A stretch of DNA of 64,000 nucleotides from CBDDBH01 sp965225625 (GTDB lineage Bacteria; Pseudomonadota; Gammaproteobacteria; JADZEE01): positions 1 to 64,000 of the forward strand of contig CBDDBH010000027.1 of assembly GCA_965225625.1 (NCBI GenBank), in the 5' to 3' direction. This document shows, one piece after another, positions 40,514-48,964 of this stretch. Numbering within the stretch: the first letter of the stretch is position 1; each line of letters begins with the position of its first letter. Below the pieces are notes generated by a model, which ran no database searches, was not told where the DNA came from, and saw only the letters and a list, made by a program, of their open reading frames with translations. A program made the position numbers and the translations under genes.

Positions 40514-40541
40514 GGCAGGCTACCTACACAATGTTTTACCC

Positions 40542-40567
40542 AACGGGGCCTCAGGGCCCGTTTTTTT
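40542..40567 (+). terminator. Rho-independent terminator
   Basis: AACGGG...CCCGTT stem with inner CCT/AGG pairs, followed by seven T. It ends the DUF1329 transcript; the next gene's ribosome site starts four bases later. Confidence 0.8.
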
Positions 40568-40583
40568 ATCAGGAGACGGCGTA

Positions 40584-41438
40584 ATGCTCGAACAATCTGA
40601 CGATTTTCAAGACGAGAGTGATGCGCTCTACCAATTGCTGGAAAGACTCCCAGAGGCGGAGTTCGATCGAGCCACCCAGTTTAAGGACTGGACCTTTACG
40701 CACATCATCGGTCATCTACACATGTGGAATTGGGCGGCTGATCTGTCGCTTCGGGATGAAGCGGCATTTTTAGCTTTTCGGACGCGCGTCCTGGCCGCAC
40801 TCAAATCAGGCAGCACCCTGCGCAGTTTTGAGCACGAGTGGCTGGCCGGTGCAGCCGGCTCAGTCCTGGTTGAGAACTGGCACGACCTTTACCCCACTAT
40901 GGCCGTGCGATTTCAAGCTGCCGATCCTAAGGCCCGATTGCACTGGGTTGGGCCACAGATGAGTGTTCGCTCCAGTATCACCGCGCGCTTGATGGAGACC
41001 TGGGCCCACGGACAGGCGATTTACGACAGGCTGGGGGTCGAACGTGTGAACACCGACCGCCTCCAGAACGTCGCGTTCCTAGGCATGAGTACCTTCGGCT
41101 GGACCTTTATCAATCGAGGACTGGAGGTACCAGTCGATGCCCCTTATGTTCGCCTCACGGGACCTTCAGGTGCGCAGTGGGAGTGGAACGAACCGAGTGA
41201 AACCAATGCAATCACTGGTGCCGCAACCGAATTTTGTCAGGTGGTTACCCAGGTTCGGAATATTGCTGATACTCAACTCAGTGTGACCGGTAAAACGGCC
41301 GAGACCTGGATGTCGATAGCACAATGTTTTGCCGGGCCGCCAGAAGACCCCCCCCCCCCCCCGCGCCTGGGACTCGATTTCGGGAAAGAGATTGACCCCT
41401 CACCCCAAACCCCTCTCCCGCAAGGGCTGGGCGCTTAA
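40584..41438 (+). CDS. DinB/MDMPI-like metal-binding protein (TIGR03084 type), frame broken at a C15 tract
   Basis: 284 residues as read, from an ATG with AGGAGAC before it. The four-helix fold of the maleylpyruvate-isomerase N-terminal/DinB superfamily is visible, with metal-binding histidines in THIIGHLHMWNWAAD and METWAHGQAIYD. After AQCFAGPPED comes a run of 15 C (41348-41362). As written, the frame goes on for about 25 residues into repetitive sequence. One frame over, it would read APGTRFRERD and stop, which looks like the natural end. So one or two bases are gained or lost in the tract. Possible roles include thiol-dependent isomerisation of a ring-cleavage product. Confidence 0.75.
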   Translation: MLEQSDDFQDESDALYQLLERLPEAEFDRATQFKDWTFTHIIGHLHMWNWAADLSLRDEAAFLAFRTRVLAALKSGSTLRSFEHEWLAGAAGSVLVENWHDLYPTMAVRFQAADPKARLHWVGPQMSVRSSITARLMETWAHGQAIYDRLGVERVNTDRLQNVAFLGMSTFGWTFINRGLEVPVDAPYVRLTGPSGAQWEWNEPSETNAITGAATEFCQVVTQVRNIADTQLSVTGKTAETWMSIAQCFAGPPEDPPPPPRLGLDFGKEIDPSPQTPLPQGLGA

Positions 41439-41461
41439 ACCACGAGTCCCTTCTCCCCTTG

Positions 41462-43178
41462 GAGGGTGTCGCAAAAGGCGATAAATATGCTGGATATCGT
41501 ACTGGCGGTGTTTCAACACGCCGTTGGCAGCAGGTGTGTTTCCCAAAGCCATAATTCGCGGCGCACGATACGGTGATGCCACAAGCGCATCAAACAGGCT
41601 TTTGTCAACGCACCAATACAGGCTAAACGGGCCAACACCGCCCGTCCCAGGTTGTAAGCGAGTATATGCAGTGCAAATTCTCGTCTCACCCCGGCTAACC
41701 CGCGCCGCCGGAACCGGTTCAATCCCTGTCGCTCGCGCAACGTGCTGAACACCGGCTCTACCATCGCTTGGCGCTTCACATACAGCGCTTGCGCCTGCGG
41801 CTGTTGCATCACCATGCGCAGCGCATCTTTTAGTTCATCACCCCCATAGCGGCTGATGGTCCGGCGTTCCCCCCGCGTACACTGCGCTTTCAAAGCACAC
41901 GCACCGCAGCCCGGGGTGGCATAACGCACGTACCCTTTGTGTGTGGCAGTGCCCGCGTAACGCTCCACCGGCACTAACCATTCATTGTTCGCACAGCGGT
42001 AAGCATCCTGGTACGCGTCATAGACAAAGGCACCCTTAGGAAAGGTTTTCTGCGATTGCTTGGCTTGCCCCGCCACTTTCCCCTCCGGACAAAGCAGGTT
42101 GATGTCCCGCTCCACGCTGTGTTGCAATATCCGGTCACTGAAGTAGCCCGCATCCAGCAACAGATCTTCAACGGCCACGCCACTGCTCGCTTCACTGTGC
42201 GCCAGCATCCCCGCGACCACCGCGCTCTCACTGGAGGGGTCAACCGCCATCCCAACCACCACCCGTTCTTCATTGGCCAGCACCGAGGGCTTATAGGAGG
42301 GCCCCGTGCCTCGTCCGCGTTTCAACGCTTGCACCATCGCTTCGGGCTCGTGCGCACTCACACACACCTTCTCGCCTGACTTACCCTTGCTTTCCCGCGC
42401 CGCTTTGCGCCTTTGCAAGGTCTCATGCACTTGCTGGCTTTGCGCCAACGCCACTTGTTTGGTTTTATCCTCCGGTGCCTGCGCCAACACCTGCCTCGCC
42501 TCGCTCAAACGCTGTTTCGCCGCCTCTTCCTTTATCAAACCATAATGCGAACACGCCGCCTCTATCACCGTGCCGTCTCCCGCCACCCGGGTCGCGCTGC
42601 TGCCCGTGGCTTGTAACACACGGCCGGTTAACTCAATAAAAAATGACCCGCTCAGCAACTCATCATGCTGCGTGATAAACCGACCGATGTTCGCATGGTC
42701 CGGACAGATCCCCCCGCTCACCCACATCGCACCGATATCCACTCGCGCCAACCGTTCCAGACCCCGCAACGAACTCACACCCTGCAATAGCCCGTACACG
42801 ATTAACCCCAACACGCTGCGCGGGGAATACGGCGCGCGGCCCGTCCTGGCATAGTTGTCTTCAAAACCCGACCAATCCAGCTCGCTCAATAGCGCTCGTA
42901 ACACTAACGGCCCACGAATGCCGGCCGCTTGCAGATGCGCCTTCACCGACAACTGACCCAGATAAAGCTGCTGCGGATCAGGATCAATGAACACACGCCC
43001 CGCAGCTCTGCGGCTTTGCCGCGACGCGCCAGTATCGGACAACCCCTCAAACAGGTTCAGTTGCACATCCCCATTTATTCCCAGCGCTTTTGTCACCGTT
43101 GGCCTCTCGCTATCTTGTACCTGCACGTAGTTTAACGCTTCACGATCCTTGCAACGATCCCCCTTTCGCGACACCCTC
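41462..43178 (-). mobile_element. IS1182-family insertion sequence, complete
   Basis: Terminal inverted repeats GAGGGTGTCGCAAAAGGCGA (41462-41481) and, inverted at 43178, GAGGGTGTCGCGAAAGGGGG. It carries one transposase gene. The flanks form two arms of a palindromic repeat (CCCTTCTCCCCTT left, TTTGAGGGAGAAGG right), so the element sits in the loop of a hairpin. Confidence 0.85.
41513..43174 (-). CDS. IS1182-family DDE transposase
   Basis: 553 residues. The family layout is clear: an N-terminal DUF772 domain (PYSPRSVLGLIVYGLLQGVS, LERLARVDIGAMWVSGGICPDH), the first catalytic Asp in RVAGDGTVIEAACSHYG, the second in LLLDAGYFSD, a Cys cluster (CGACALKAQC) and the C-terminal Glu in MVEPVFSTLRERQGLNRFRR. 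Full length for the family and without a break, so likely active. It starts four bases inside the right inverted repeat. Confidence 0.93.
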   Translation of the reverse strand: MSRKGDRCKDREALNYVQVQDSERPTVTKALGINGDVQLNLFEGLSDTGASRQSRRAAGRVFIDPDPQQLYLGQLSVKAHLQAAGIRGPLVLRALLSELDWSGFEDNYARTGRAPYSPRSVLGLIVYGLLQGVSSLRGLERLARVDIGAMWVSGGICPDHANIGRFITQHDELLSGSFFIELTGRVLQATGSSATRVAGDGTVIEAACSHYGLIKEEAAKQRLSEARQVLAQAPEDKTKQVALAQSQQVHETLQRRKAARESKGKSGEKVCVSAHEPEAMVQALKRGRGTGPSYKPSVLANEERVVVGMAVDPSSESAVVAGMLAHSEASSGVAVEDLLLDAGYFSDRILQHSVERDINLLCPEGKVAGQAKQSQKTFPKGAFVYDAYQDAYRCANNEWLVPVERYAGTATHKGYVRYATPGCGACALKAQCTRGERRTISRYGGDELKDALRMVMQQPQAQALYVKRQAMVEPVFSTLRERQGLNRFRRRGLAGVRREFALHILAYNLGRAVLARLACIGALTKACLMRLWHHRIVRRELWLWETHLLPTAC

Positions 43179-43295
43179 TTTGAGGGAGAAGGACAGGCAG
43201 ATTAATGCTCCTGCATAATCTGCACTTCCGCCATCCCTGGCGGTCGGATGAGGGGTCAACGACCCTCACCCCAAATTCACGGTCGGTTTAATCCG
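43179..43295. repeat. Palindromic repeat debris next to the IS
   Basis: GAGGGAGAAGG continues the hairpin interrupted by the IS. TGCATAATCTGCACTTCC and the ACCCTCACCCCAAATT motif match the type of sequence left of the IS (CCTCACCCCAAACC at 41399-41412). This is a dispersed intergenic repeat common in proteobacteria. Confidence 0.5.
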
Positions 43296-44504
43296 TTACT
43301 GCAACCCCCGCCGCTGGATCCCCCGATTGTGTTTATTCGCCAGCTTGCGCCAGGTAATCGTATAACCGTCGATCTCACACAGGTTTTCGTGTTCCCAATA
43401 ATTCAACTCGCCATAAGCTTTGGCGCAGGCTTCCGAGGAAAGCACGTCTTCGGTGTTGAATAAATCGAATCCGAGGTGCTTCCATTTTGTCTCCACCTCT
43501 TGGCGAAATTGTTGTGCCTCAGTATCGTTTTTCACTCGCTTTCCCCAGGCGATGGTGTAAGCGTGGGTGTGTTCGTCGATGGGCACGTACCACTCGAAAT
43601 GCGTCATGCCGGGAACCGGCCAGGGATCGACCTTGAGTCCGCAGGGCAACCACATCGAACCCTGGATCTTGCCCTGGTGTGCGGCCGATGCCTCGTCGGG
43701 TTGGAACATCGCGGTGATCCTGCCCGCCTCGCCGTCGCACTCGAACTCGGTTTCGAAAACGGGTTGTGTGATTTGGTTGATGCCATCGACCATGCCCTTC
43801 GGACCCGGACCCTCCACCATCTCCGCCTCTATCCTTGCCGAAGTGGAGCTGGTGCGGTGGCCGAATGGGAAGGGACGCGATTGGGTTTTTAACAATCCAC
43901 TGTTTTTGTGTAGAAAGATGTGATTTGGGTCGAAGCCCGTATCAGCTGCGACCCGCCAATTGGACTTTACGCGCTGACGCACAGCCGGGACGATATACAT
44001 ATCGTCATCGAGGAAGCCAGGCTGCAGGTCGTCGCCGAGTGGCGCCGGCGCGTCGTCACCGACGAAAATAAAGATGAGACCTCCGCGCTCCTCCACCGGA
44101 TAGCTGCGCAAGTGCAGCTTGCCAATGAGCGCGCTGTCAGGCGAGGCGGGGATGGTCACTAACTCGCCATTGCGCAGATTGTAAGTGAATCCATGTAGCC
44201 CGCAGGTGATGGTGTTGCGGGAGAAGCATTCGGGCTTGTACGAGAATTGAAAACCGCGATGGGCGCATCTGTCCTGTACCGCATAAACGCTGCCGTCCAG
44301 GCGTTTGAGCAGGATGTCCTCGCCGAGCAGCGTGAGTGCCGTTACTTCAGTTTCTGAAACGTCGCGGCTGAACAGCGCCGGATACCAATGATTGCGAAAA
44401 CCGAGTTCGGCTTCGATGTACTGATCCCATTGCCCCGACCCGCGCTTGCTCCGGTGAGGTACCGGCGCCTTTTTTGATTTACTGCTTGAGCGGGCCTTGA
44501 CCAT
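43296..44504 (-). CDS. Rieske oxygenase alpha subunit (CarA/OxoO-like class)
   Basis: 402 residues from MVKARSSSKSKKAP at 44504 (GGAG ahead of it; the longer reading upstream is not protein-like). A basic N-terminal tail precedes FRNHWYPALFSRDVSETEVT. Rieske ligands are CAHRGFQFSYKPE and CGLHGFTYNLRNG; the catalytic stretch is WRVAADTGFDPNHIFLHKNS. It is a paralogue of the oxygenase at 33225-34475 (shared FRNHWYP, LGDDLQPGFLDD and MWLPCGLKVDPWPVPG-type regions), so gene duplication in the pathway is likely. Divergently transcribed from another oxygenase at 44644. Confidence 0.9.
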   Translation of the reverse strand: MVKARSSSKSKKAPVPHRSKRGSGQWDQYIEAELGFRNHWYPALFSRDVSETEVTALTLLGEDILLKRLDGSVYAVQDRCAHRGFQFSYKPECFSRNTITCGLHGFTYNLRNGELVTIPASPDSALIGKLHLRSYPVEERGGLIFIFVGDDAPAPLGDDLQPGFLDDDMYIVPAVRQRVKSNWRVAADTGFDPNHIFLHKNSGLLKTQSRPFPFGHRTSSTSARIEAEMVEGPGPKGMVDGINQITQPVFETEFECDGEAGRITAMFQPDEASAAHQGKIQGSMWLPCGLKVDPWPVPGMTHFEWYVPIDEHTHAYTIAWGKRVKNDTEAQQFRQEVETKWKHLGFDLFNTEDVLSSEACAKAYGELNYWEHENLCEIDGYTITWRKLANKHNRGIQRRGLQ

Positions 44505-44643
44505 AGTTTTCTCCGGCGTGTCGATACTGGTACGAGCGATCTCGTCGCGCAGCCGATGATGACTCAGGGTCCTGCGACCTGCAACCACGCTCGCAAAAGC
44601 GGCTGCGTTATACTGGCACCGACTATTCCGATGAGCACGCCTG

Positions 44644-45885
44644 ATGCAGGAACTGCACGACATACTGACCTGGCCCAGCGAAGGCGTAAGTCGCGTGCCT
44701 TACGCCGTTTATAGCGACGCGGACGTCTACCGCGCAGAGCAACAGCGTCTGTTCCGCGGTCCGGTGTGGAGCTTCCTGGCGATGGAATGCGAGATCCCGC
44801 AAGCGGGTGACTACAGGACCACGTATATCGGCGACACGTCGGTAATCGTTTTGCGAGATGAAGACGGCGAAATCAATGCGCTGGTAAACCGCTGCGCCCA
44901 TCGCGGTAATCTCGTTTGTGTTAAGAACAAGGGCAGGGTCGATGGACGCCTTACCTGCGTTTACCACAACTGGACTTACGCGCTTGACGGCACGCTCGCC
45001 AGCGTCGCTTTTCAAAAAGGCGTCGGCAACAAAGGCGGTATGCCCGCAGACTTCGAACTGGGGTCGCATCGACTGCAGCGATTAAGGGTCGAACGTTACG
45101 TCGGCCTGGTCTTCGCCACCTTCTCAGATGAGACACCGCCATTGCTGGATTATCTTGGGGGGCAGATGCGCGAGAACATGGAGCGCGTGCTAGGCCGCCG
45201 TCTGTGCATCCTGGGTAGCTACAGTCAATACATGCCGAACAACTGGAAGCTATATATGGAGAATGTGCGCGACTCCTACCATGCGAGCCTGTTGCACCTG
45301 TTCCAGGCTACGTTCCGGATCAACCGCCTGTCCATGGACGGCGGTATCAAGCTGTCCGAGCGTGGCTGGAATCACATCAGCTACTCGGTGGGTGAGACGG
45401 ATCGCGAGGAGACGCAGTACAACTCCGGTGAACTGCGCGCCGTCGATGACGGCTTCGCACTGGCAGATCCGAGCCTGCTGGCGGGCTGGCGCGAGTACCC
45501 ATGTGGCACAACGCTCGCGATTCAATCGATTTTCCCTAACTTCGTCGTGCAACAGATCTCAAACTCCATTGCGCTGCGGCTGTGCCTGCCCAAAGGGCCG
45601 GGCGGTTGCGAACTTTTGTGGTGGCTGCTGGGCAGCGAAGACGATACGCCCGAGCAGCGCGCTGCCCGCATCAAGCAATCGAACATGGTCGGACCTGGCG
45701 GTTTGATCTCGATGGAGGACGGCGTTGTTGGCGGCTGGATCCAGCGCGGTGTCAGGAACGATGGCGAAAAAGCCTCGCTGCTGGAAATGGGCGGTCGCGG
45801 CGTGGAACCCAGCCTCAATTCGCGCGCAACGGAAGTCTCGATCCGCGGTTTCTGGAACGGTTACCGCGAGTGCATGGGTCTATAG
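44644..45885 (+). CDS. Rieske dioxygenase large (alpha) subunit, heteromeric type
   Basis: 413 residues. Rieske ligands CAHRGNLVCVKNKG and CVYHNWTYALDGT. The catalytic domain has NWKLYMENVRDSYHASLLHL, where the Asp, two His and a further ligand form the iron site. The sequence resembles large subunits of benzoate/anthranilate/toluate-type dioxygenases, and a small beta subunit follows 13 bp later, fitting an alpha3-beta3 enzyme. No ribosome site stronger than CGCCTG precedes the ATG. The expected dedicated reductase gene (benC/antC type) is absent. Confidence 0.92.
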   Translation: MQELHDILTWPSEGVSRVPYAVYSDADVYRAEQQRLFRGPVWSFLAMECEIPQAGDYRTTYIGDTSVIVLRDEDGEINALVNRCAHRGNLVCVKNKGRVDGRLTCVYHNWTYALDGTLASVAFQKGVGNKGGMPADFELGSHRLQRLRVERYVGLVFATFSDETPPLLDYLGGQMRENMERVLGRRLCILGSYSQYMPNNWKLYMENVRDSYHASLLHLFQATFRINRLSMDGGIKLSERGWNHISYSVGETDREETQYNSGELRAVDDGFALADPSLLAGWREYPCGTTLAIQSIFPNFVVQQISNSIALRLCLPKGPGGCELLWWLLGSEDDTPEQRAARIKQSNMVGPGGLISMEDGVVGGWIQRGVRNDGEKASLLEMGGRGVEPSLNSRATEVSIRGFWNGYRECMGL

Positions 45886-45898
45886 CGATCCCTGCTAA

Positions 45899-46372
45899 AT
45901 GACCGACTCAGACATTCGGCGTCATATCGAAGACCTGATACACGCCTACGCTCATTGTATCGACGACGATCGTCTCGAAGAGTGGCCGGGGTTTTTCACC
46001 GATCCTTGCCGCTACCAAATTATCAGCCGCGACAACTACGCCGCCGGCAGCACTGTAGGCATTATTACCTGTGACAGTCGCGGCATGTTGGAGGATAGAA
46101 TAACGTCGTTGCGGCGCGCGAACATCTACGAGCCGCAGGTGTATCGCCATTTGATCAGTGGTATTCGGATCACCGGCCAGCAGGGCGGTGTCCACACAGT
46201 TGATACGGGTTATGCAGTCATCTGCACGCTGCAGGAAGGCGACGTTTCAATCTTCAGCTCCGGCAAATACGTTGACAAGATTGTCTTCGAGGACGATACG
46301 CCCAGATTCTGCGAGCGCATTGTCGTGTGTGATAGCGGCCGCATTGACACGCTGATTGTAATTCCCATATGA
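45899..46372 (+). CDS. Ring-hydroxylating dioxygenase small (beta) subunit
   Basis: 157 residues with the SnoaL/NTF2-like fold of beta subunits: an initial helix pair (IRRHIEDLIHAYAHCIDDDR LEEW), PCRYQIISRDNYAAG, and a curved sheet ending CERIVVCDSGRIDTLIVIPI. The conserved P-E/D-V-YRHLISGIRI strand is present. Beta subunits stabilise the alpha3-beta3 hexamer and help shape substrate choice. It lies 13 bp after the large-subunit gene. Confidence 0.9.
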   Translation: MTDSDIRRHIEDLIHAYAHCIDDDRLEEWPGFFTDPCRYQIISRDNYAAGSTVGIITCDSRGMLEDRITSLRRANIYEPQVYRHLISGIRITGQQGGVHTVDTGYAVICTLQEGDVSIFSSGKYVDKIVFEDDTPRFCERIVVCDSGRIDTLIVIPI

Positions 46373-46462
46373 GGGAGTTTGTCGCTGTGCGAACAGCGGT
46401 TACTGCGGCTTTAACGACGAGACCCCGGTGTGACGTCCCGGCGGTGAATGCGATTGTCCGCG

Positions 46463-46798
46463 CTAATGGGATAGCGTAATTTTCGGCTGGTAAATAGCGC
46501 CGTTCAGCTCGCCAAAGTACTCAGGGACTTCGGGGTGGTGTACTGGTGCGCCGCTATCGTCTGCCAGTAGATTCTGCTCGGAGACATATGCTTCGTACGT
46601 GGTTTCGTCATTTTCAGCGAGCAAATGGTAGTAAGGCTGATCTTTATGCGGCCGAACATCCTCGGGGATGGAAAGCCACCATTCCTCGGTATTACTAAAG
46701 GTAGGATCCACGTCGAATATCACGCCGCGAAACGGAAACAGTCGGTGTTTAACGACCTGACCGATTTGAAACTTTGCATTGCGGCTTATGTTTGTCAT
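46463..46798 (-). CDS. hspQ: Heat-shock protein HspQ (hemimethylated-DNA-binding YccV family)
   Basis: 111 residues with the whole family pattern: AKFQIGQVVKHRLFPFRGVI, FDVDPTFSNTEEWW, RPHKDQPYYHLLAEN, then TTYEAYVSEQNLL. HspQ is a small cytosolic protein first described as binding hemimethylated oriC and DnaA, later as a Lon specificity enhancer. It is convergent with the dioxygenase beta gene and divergent from djlA. It marks the return to core chromosome genes. Confidence 0.93.
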   Translation of the reverse strand: MTNISRNAKFQIGQVVKHRLFPFRGVIFDVDPTFSNTEEWWLSIPEDVRPHKDQPYYHLLAENDETTYEAYVSEQNLLADDSGAPVHHPEVPEYFGELNGAIYQPKITLSH

Positions 46799-46872
46799 TT
46801 ACAATAAAAGCGCGGCGACGCGATCGAATTTGGTTACTCTGACTAGCATTCTAACAAAATAGGGGCACTGCA

Positions 46873-47637
46873 ATGGCGTGGTGGGGGAAATTAGTTGGCG
46901 GTGCCTTGGGGTTCATGGTTGGCGGCCCCCTGGGCGCCTTGATTGGTGCGTCCTTCGGCCATCAGATCGACGCCGGTTCCGGCAGCCTGCAGCTTGGTGC
47001 CCAAGAGCGAACCCAGGCGGCCTTTTTTACCGCGACATTTTCTATTCTTGGCCACATCGCCAAAGCCGACGGCGAGGTTTCGCGTGAGGAAATCTCGTTG
47101 GTCGAGCAGCTCATGGACCACATGCAGCTCAACTTGGAACAGCGAAAGGCCGCGATTTTCCTCTTTAACCGGGGCAAAGAACCCGATTTTCCATTTGCGG
47201 ACGTTATCACTCAATTTGGACGCGAATGTCACCGCCGCACCACATTGGTGCAGATGTTTCTGGAGATCCAGATCCAGGCAGCCCTGGCAGATGGGACTTT
47301 ACACTCCGGCGAAAGCGCGATCCTTGGGAAAATAGCGCAGAGCCTGGATATCCCTTCAGCCGCGCTTGAGCGTCTGATCGATATGGCGCGTGGCGCAGCT
47401 GCAGCACACGCCGGCACTCAGCAATTAAGCTTGGATGATGCCTACAGGGTAATTGGCGTAGAAGCGGATACGTCATCTGCGGATATTCGCAAAGCCTATC
47501 GCCGTCTCATGAGCCAGCACCATCCAGACAAGCTTGTCTCCAAAGGCTTGCCCGAGGAAATGATTAAACTCGCCAACGAAAGGACCGCGGAGATCAGTGC
47601 TGCGTGGGATCGAATCCAGCAGGCCCACAAGAATTGA
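46873..47637 (+). CDS. djlA: Membrane-anchored J-domain co-chaperone DjlA
   Basis: 254 residues. An N-terminal glycine-rich transmembrane helix (KLVGGALGFMVGGPLGALIG, about 5-25) with the GxxxG dimer motif is followed by a TerB-like helical domain (55-150, ILGHIAKADGEVSREEISLV) and a C-terminal J domain (190-254) with the HPD signature in SQHHPDKLVSKG. It would recruit DnaK at the inner membrane. Upstream it is divergent from hspQ; downstream by 93 bp begins the pqi cluster. Confidence 0.93.
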   Translation: MAWWGKLVGGALGFMVGGPLGALIGASFGHQIDAGSGSLQLGAQERTQAAFFTATFSILGHIAKADGEVSREEISLVEQLMDHMQLNLEQRKAAIFLFNRGKEPDFPFADVITQFGRECHRRTTLVQMFLEIQIQAALADGTLHSGESAILGKIAQSLDIPSAALERLIDMARGAAAAHAGTQQLSLDDAYRVIGVEADTSSADIRKAYRRLMSQHHPDKLVSKGLPEEMIKLANERTAEISAAWDRIQQAHKN

Positions 47638-47730
47638 ACATCCAGCCTGCTTGGGCTCCCGACACAGGGTTGTTCACGCTAAAATGCCGTATTATCGATT
47701 GCCAATAATAATAATTCTGGACCTCGACAG

Positions 47731-48964
47731 ATGAGTGGAAGTGCCCAAGGGGAGATCCTCGCATGCCACGAGTGTGACCTCCTGCATCGCTATGCTCCAA
47801 TAGCCGCGGGTGCCAAGGCGAGTTGCCATCGCTGCGGCGCATTTCTTTATCGACACGTTCAGGACTCACTCGACCGTAGTCTGGCGCTATATGTCGCTGC
47901 GTTGCTGCTATTTATTCTGGCCAATGTCTTCCCTTTTCTCTCGCTAACACTCGGTGGTCGAGTAGAAGACAACGTGTTGCTGTCCAGCGCCTGGGCGATG
48001 TATGAAATGGGCATGGGCGAGCTAGGAGTGTTGATATTTCTGACCAGCATCGGTTTCCCACTCATCGCCATCGTCGGCATGTTGTATCTGCTGATACTAC
48101 TTGCGCTGCGGTTTCGAACCACCGGGCAAGGGACTCATCTACCGAGTCATCAATGCGATTACGCCGTGGAGTCTGGTGAGCGTTTTTATGCTAGCCGTAC
48201 TCATTGGCATCGTAAAGTTGCAGGATCTGGCGACGGTGATCCCCGGCGTTTCGCTATATGCATTGGCCGCGCTGCTGATTATCTACGCTGCCGCGCGCGC
48301 CACCTTCGATCCGAGGGTACTGTGGAGAAACTCTTGCTTTCCGGAGCCGGATTTGGATGCCGCCACACAGCTTTTGAATTGTCATACCTGTGGTCTGGTG
48401 TCGCAACAAAGCCACCCTCATCCACACTGCCCGCGCTGCACCACCCCATTGCACCATCGCAAAACCAACAGCATCCACCGAACCTGGGCGTTGTTGTTGA
48501 GCGCGGTGATACTGATTATTCCCGCCAACATCTACCCGGTCATGACCGTCATTCGTTTCGGCCAGGGTGAGCCGAACACGATATTGAGCGGCGTCGCCCA
48601 CCTTATAGAGAGCGGCATGTGGGGGTTGGCGTTGATCGTATTTGTTGCCAGCATTGTTGTGCCCGGGGTGAAGTTGATTATTTTGACTTTTCTGCTGATT
48701 TCGGTGCAGCGGAAATCGACTTGGAGACCGCGAGATCGGACATTGTTATTCCGAATAACCGAATCCATCGGCGCATGGTCTATGGTTGACGTGTTTCTGG
48801 TCGGGCTACTGTCGGCCTTGGTTGCACTCGAGGCTTTGACCACGATCCGTCCTGGCATCGGCGCATCATTTTTCGGTGGGGTCGTCGTGATCACAATGTT
48901 CGCCGCGCACAGTTTCGACCCGCGCTTGATTTGGGACAACGCCAAGGACGCCGATTCGACGTGA
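47731..48964 (+). pseudogene. pqiA: PqiA/YebS-type inner-membrane protein, one frameshift
   Basis: Two overlapping frames make one PqiA protein of about 410 residues. The first (from 47731) has a zinc-ribbon pair (CHECDLL, CHRCGAFL) and three helices up to LILLALRF. The second continues in the next frame (PPGKGLIYRVINAITPWSLV) with a second ribbon (CHTCGL, CPRCTTPL) and four more helices to 48964. The break lies within about 15 bp of 48115 and needs a single-base indel. PqiA is the inner-membrane partner of the PqiB lipid conduit. Its stop overlaps the pqiB start. The break may be a sequencing error, as the downstream genes are intact. Confidence 0.85.
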
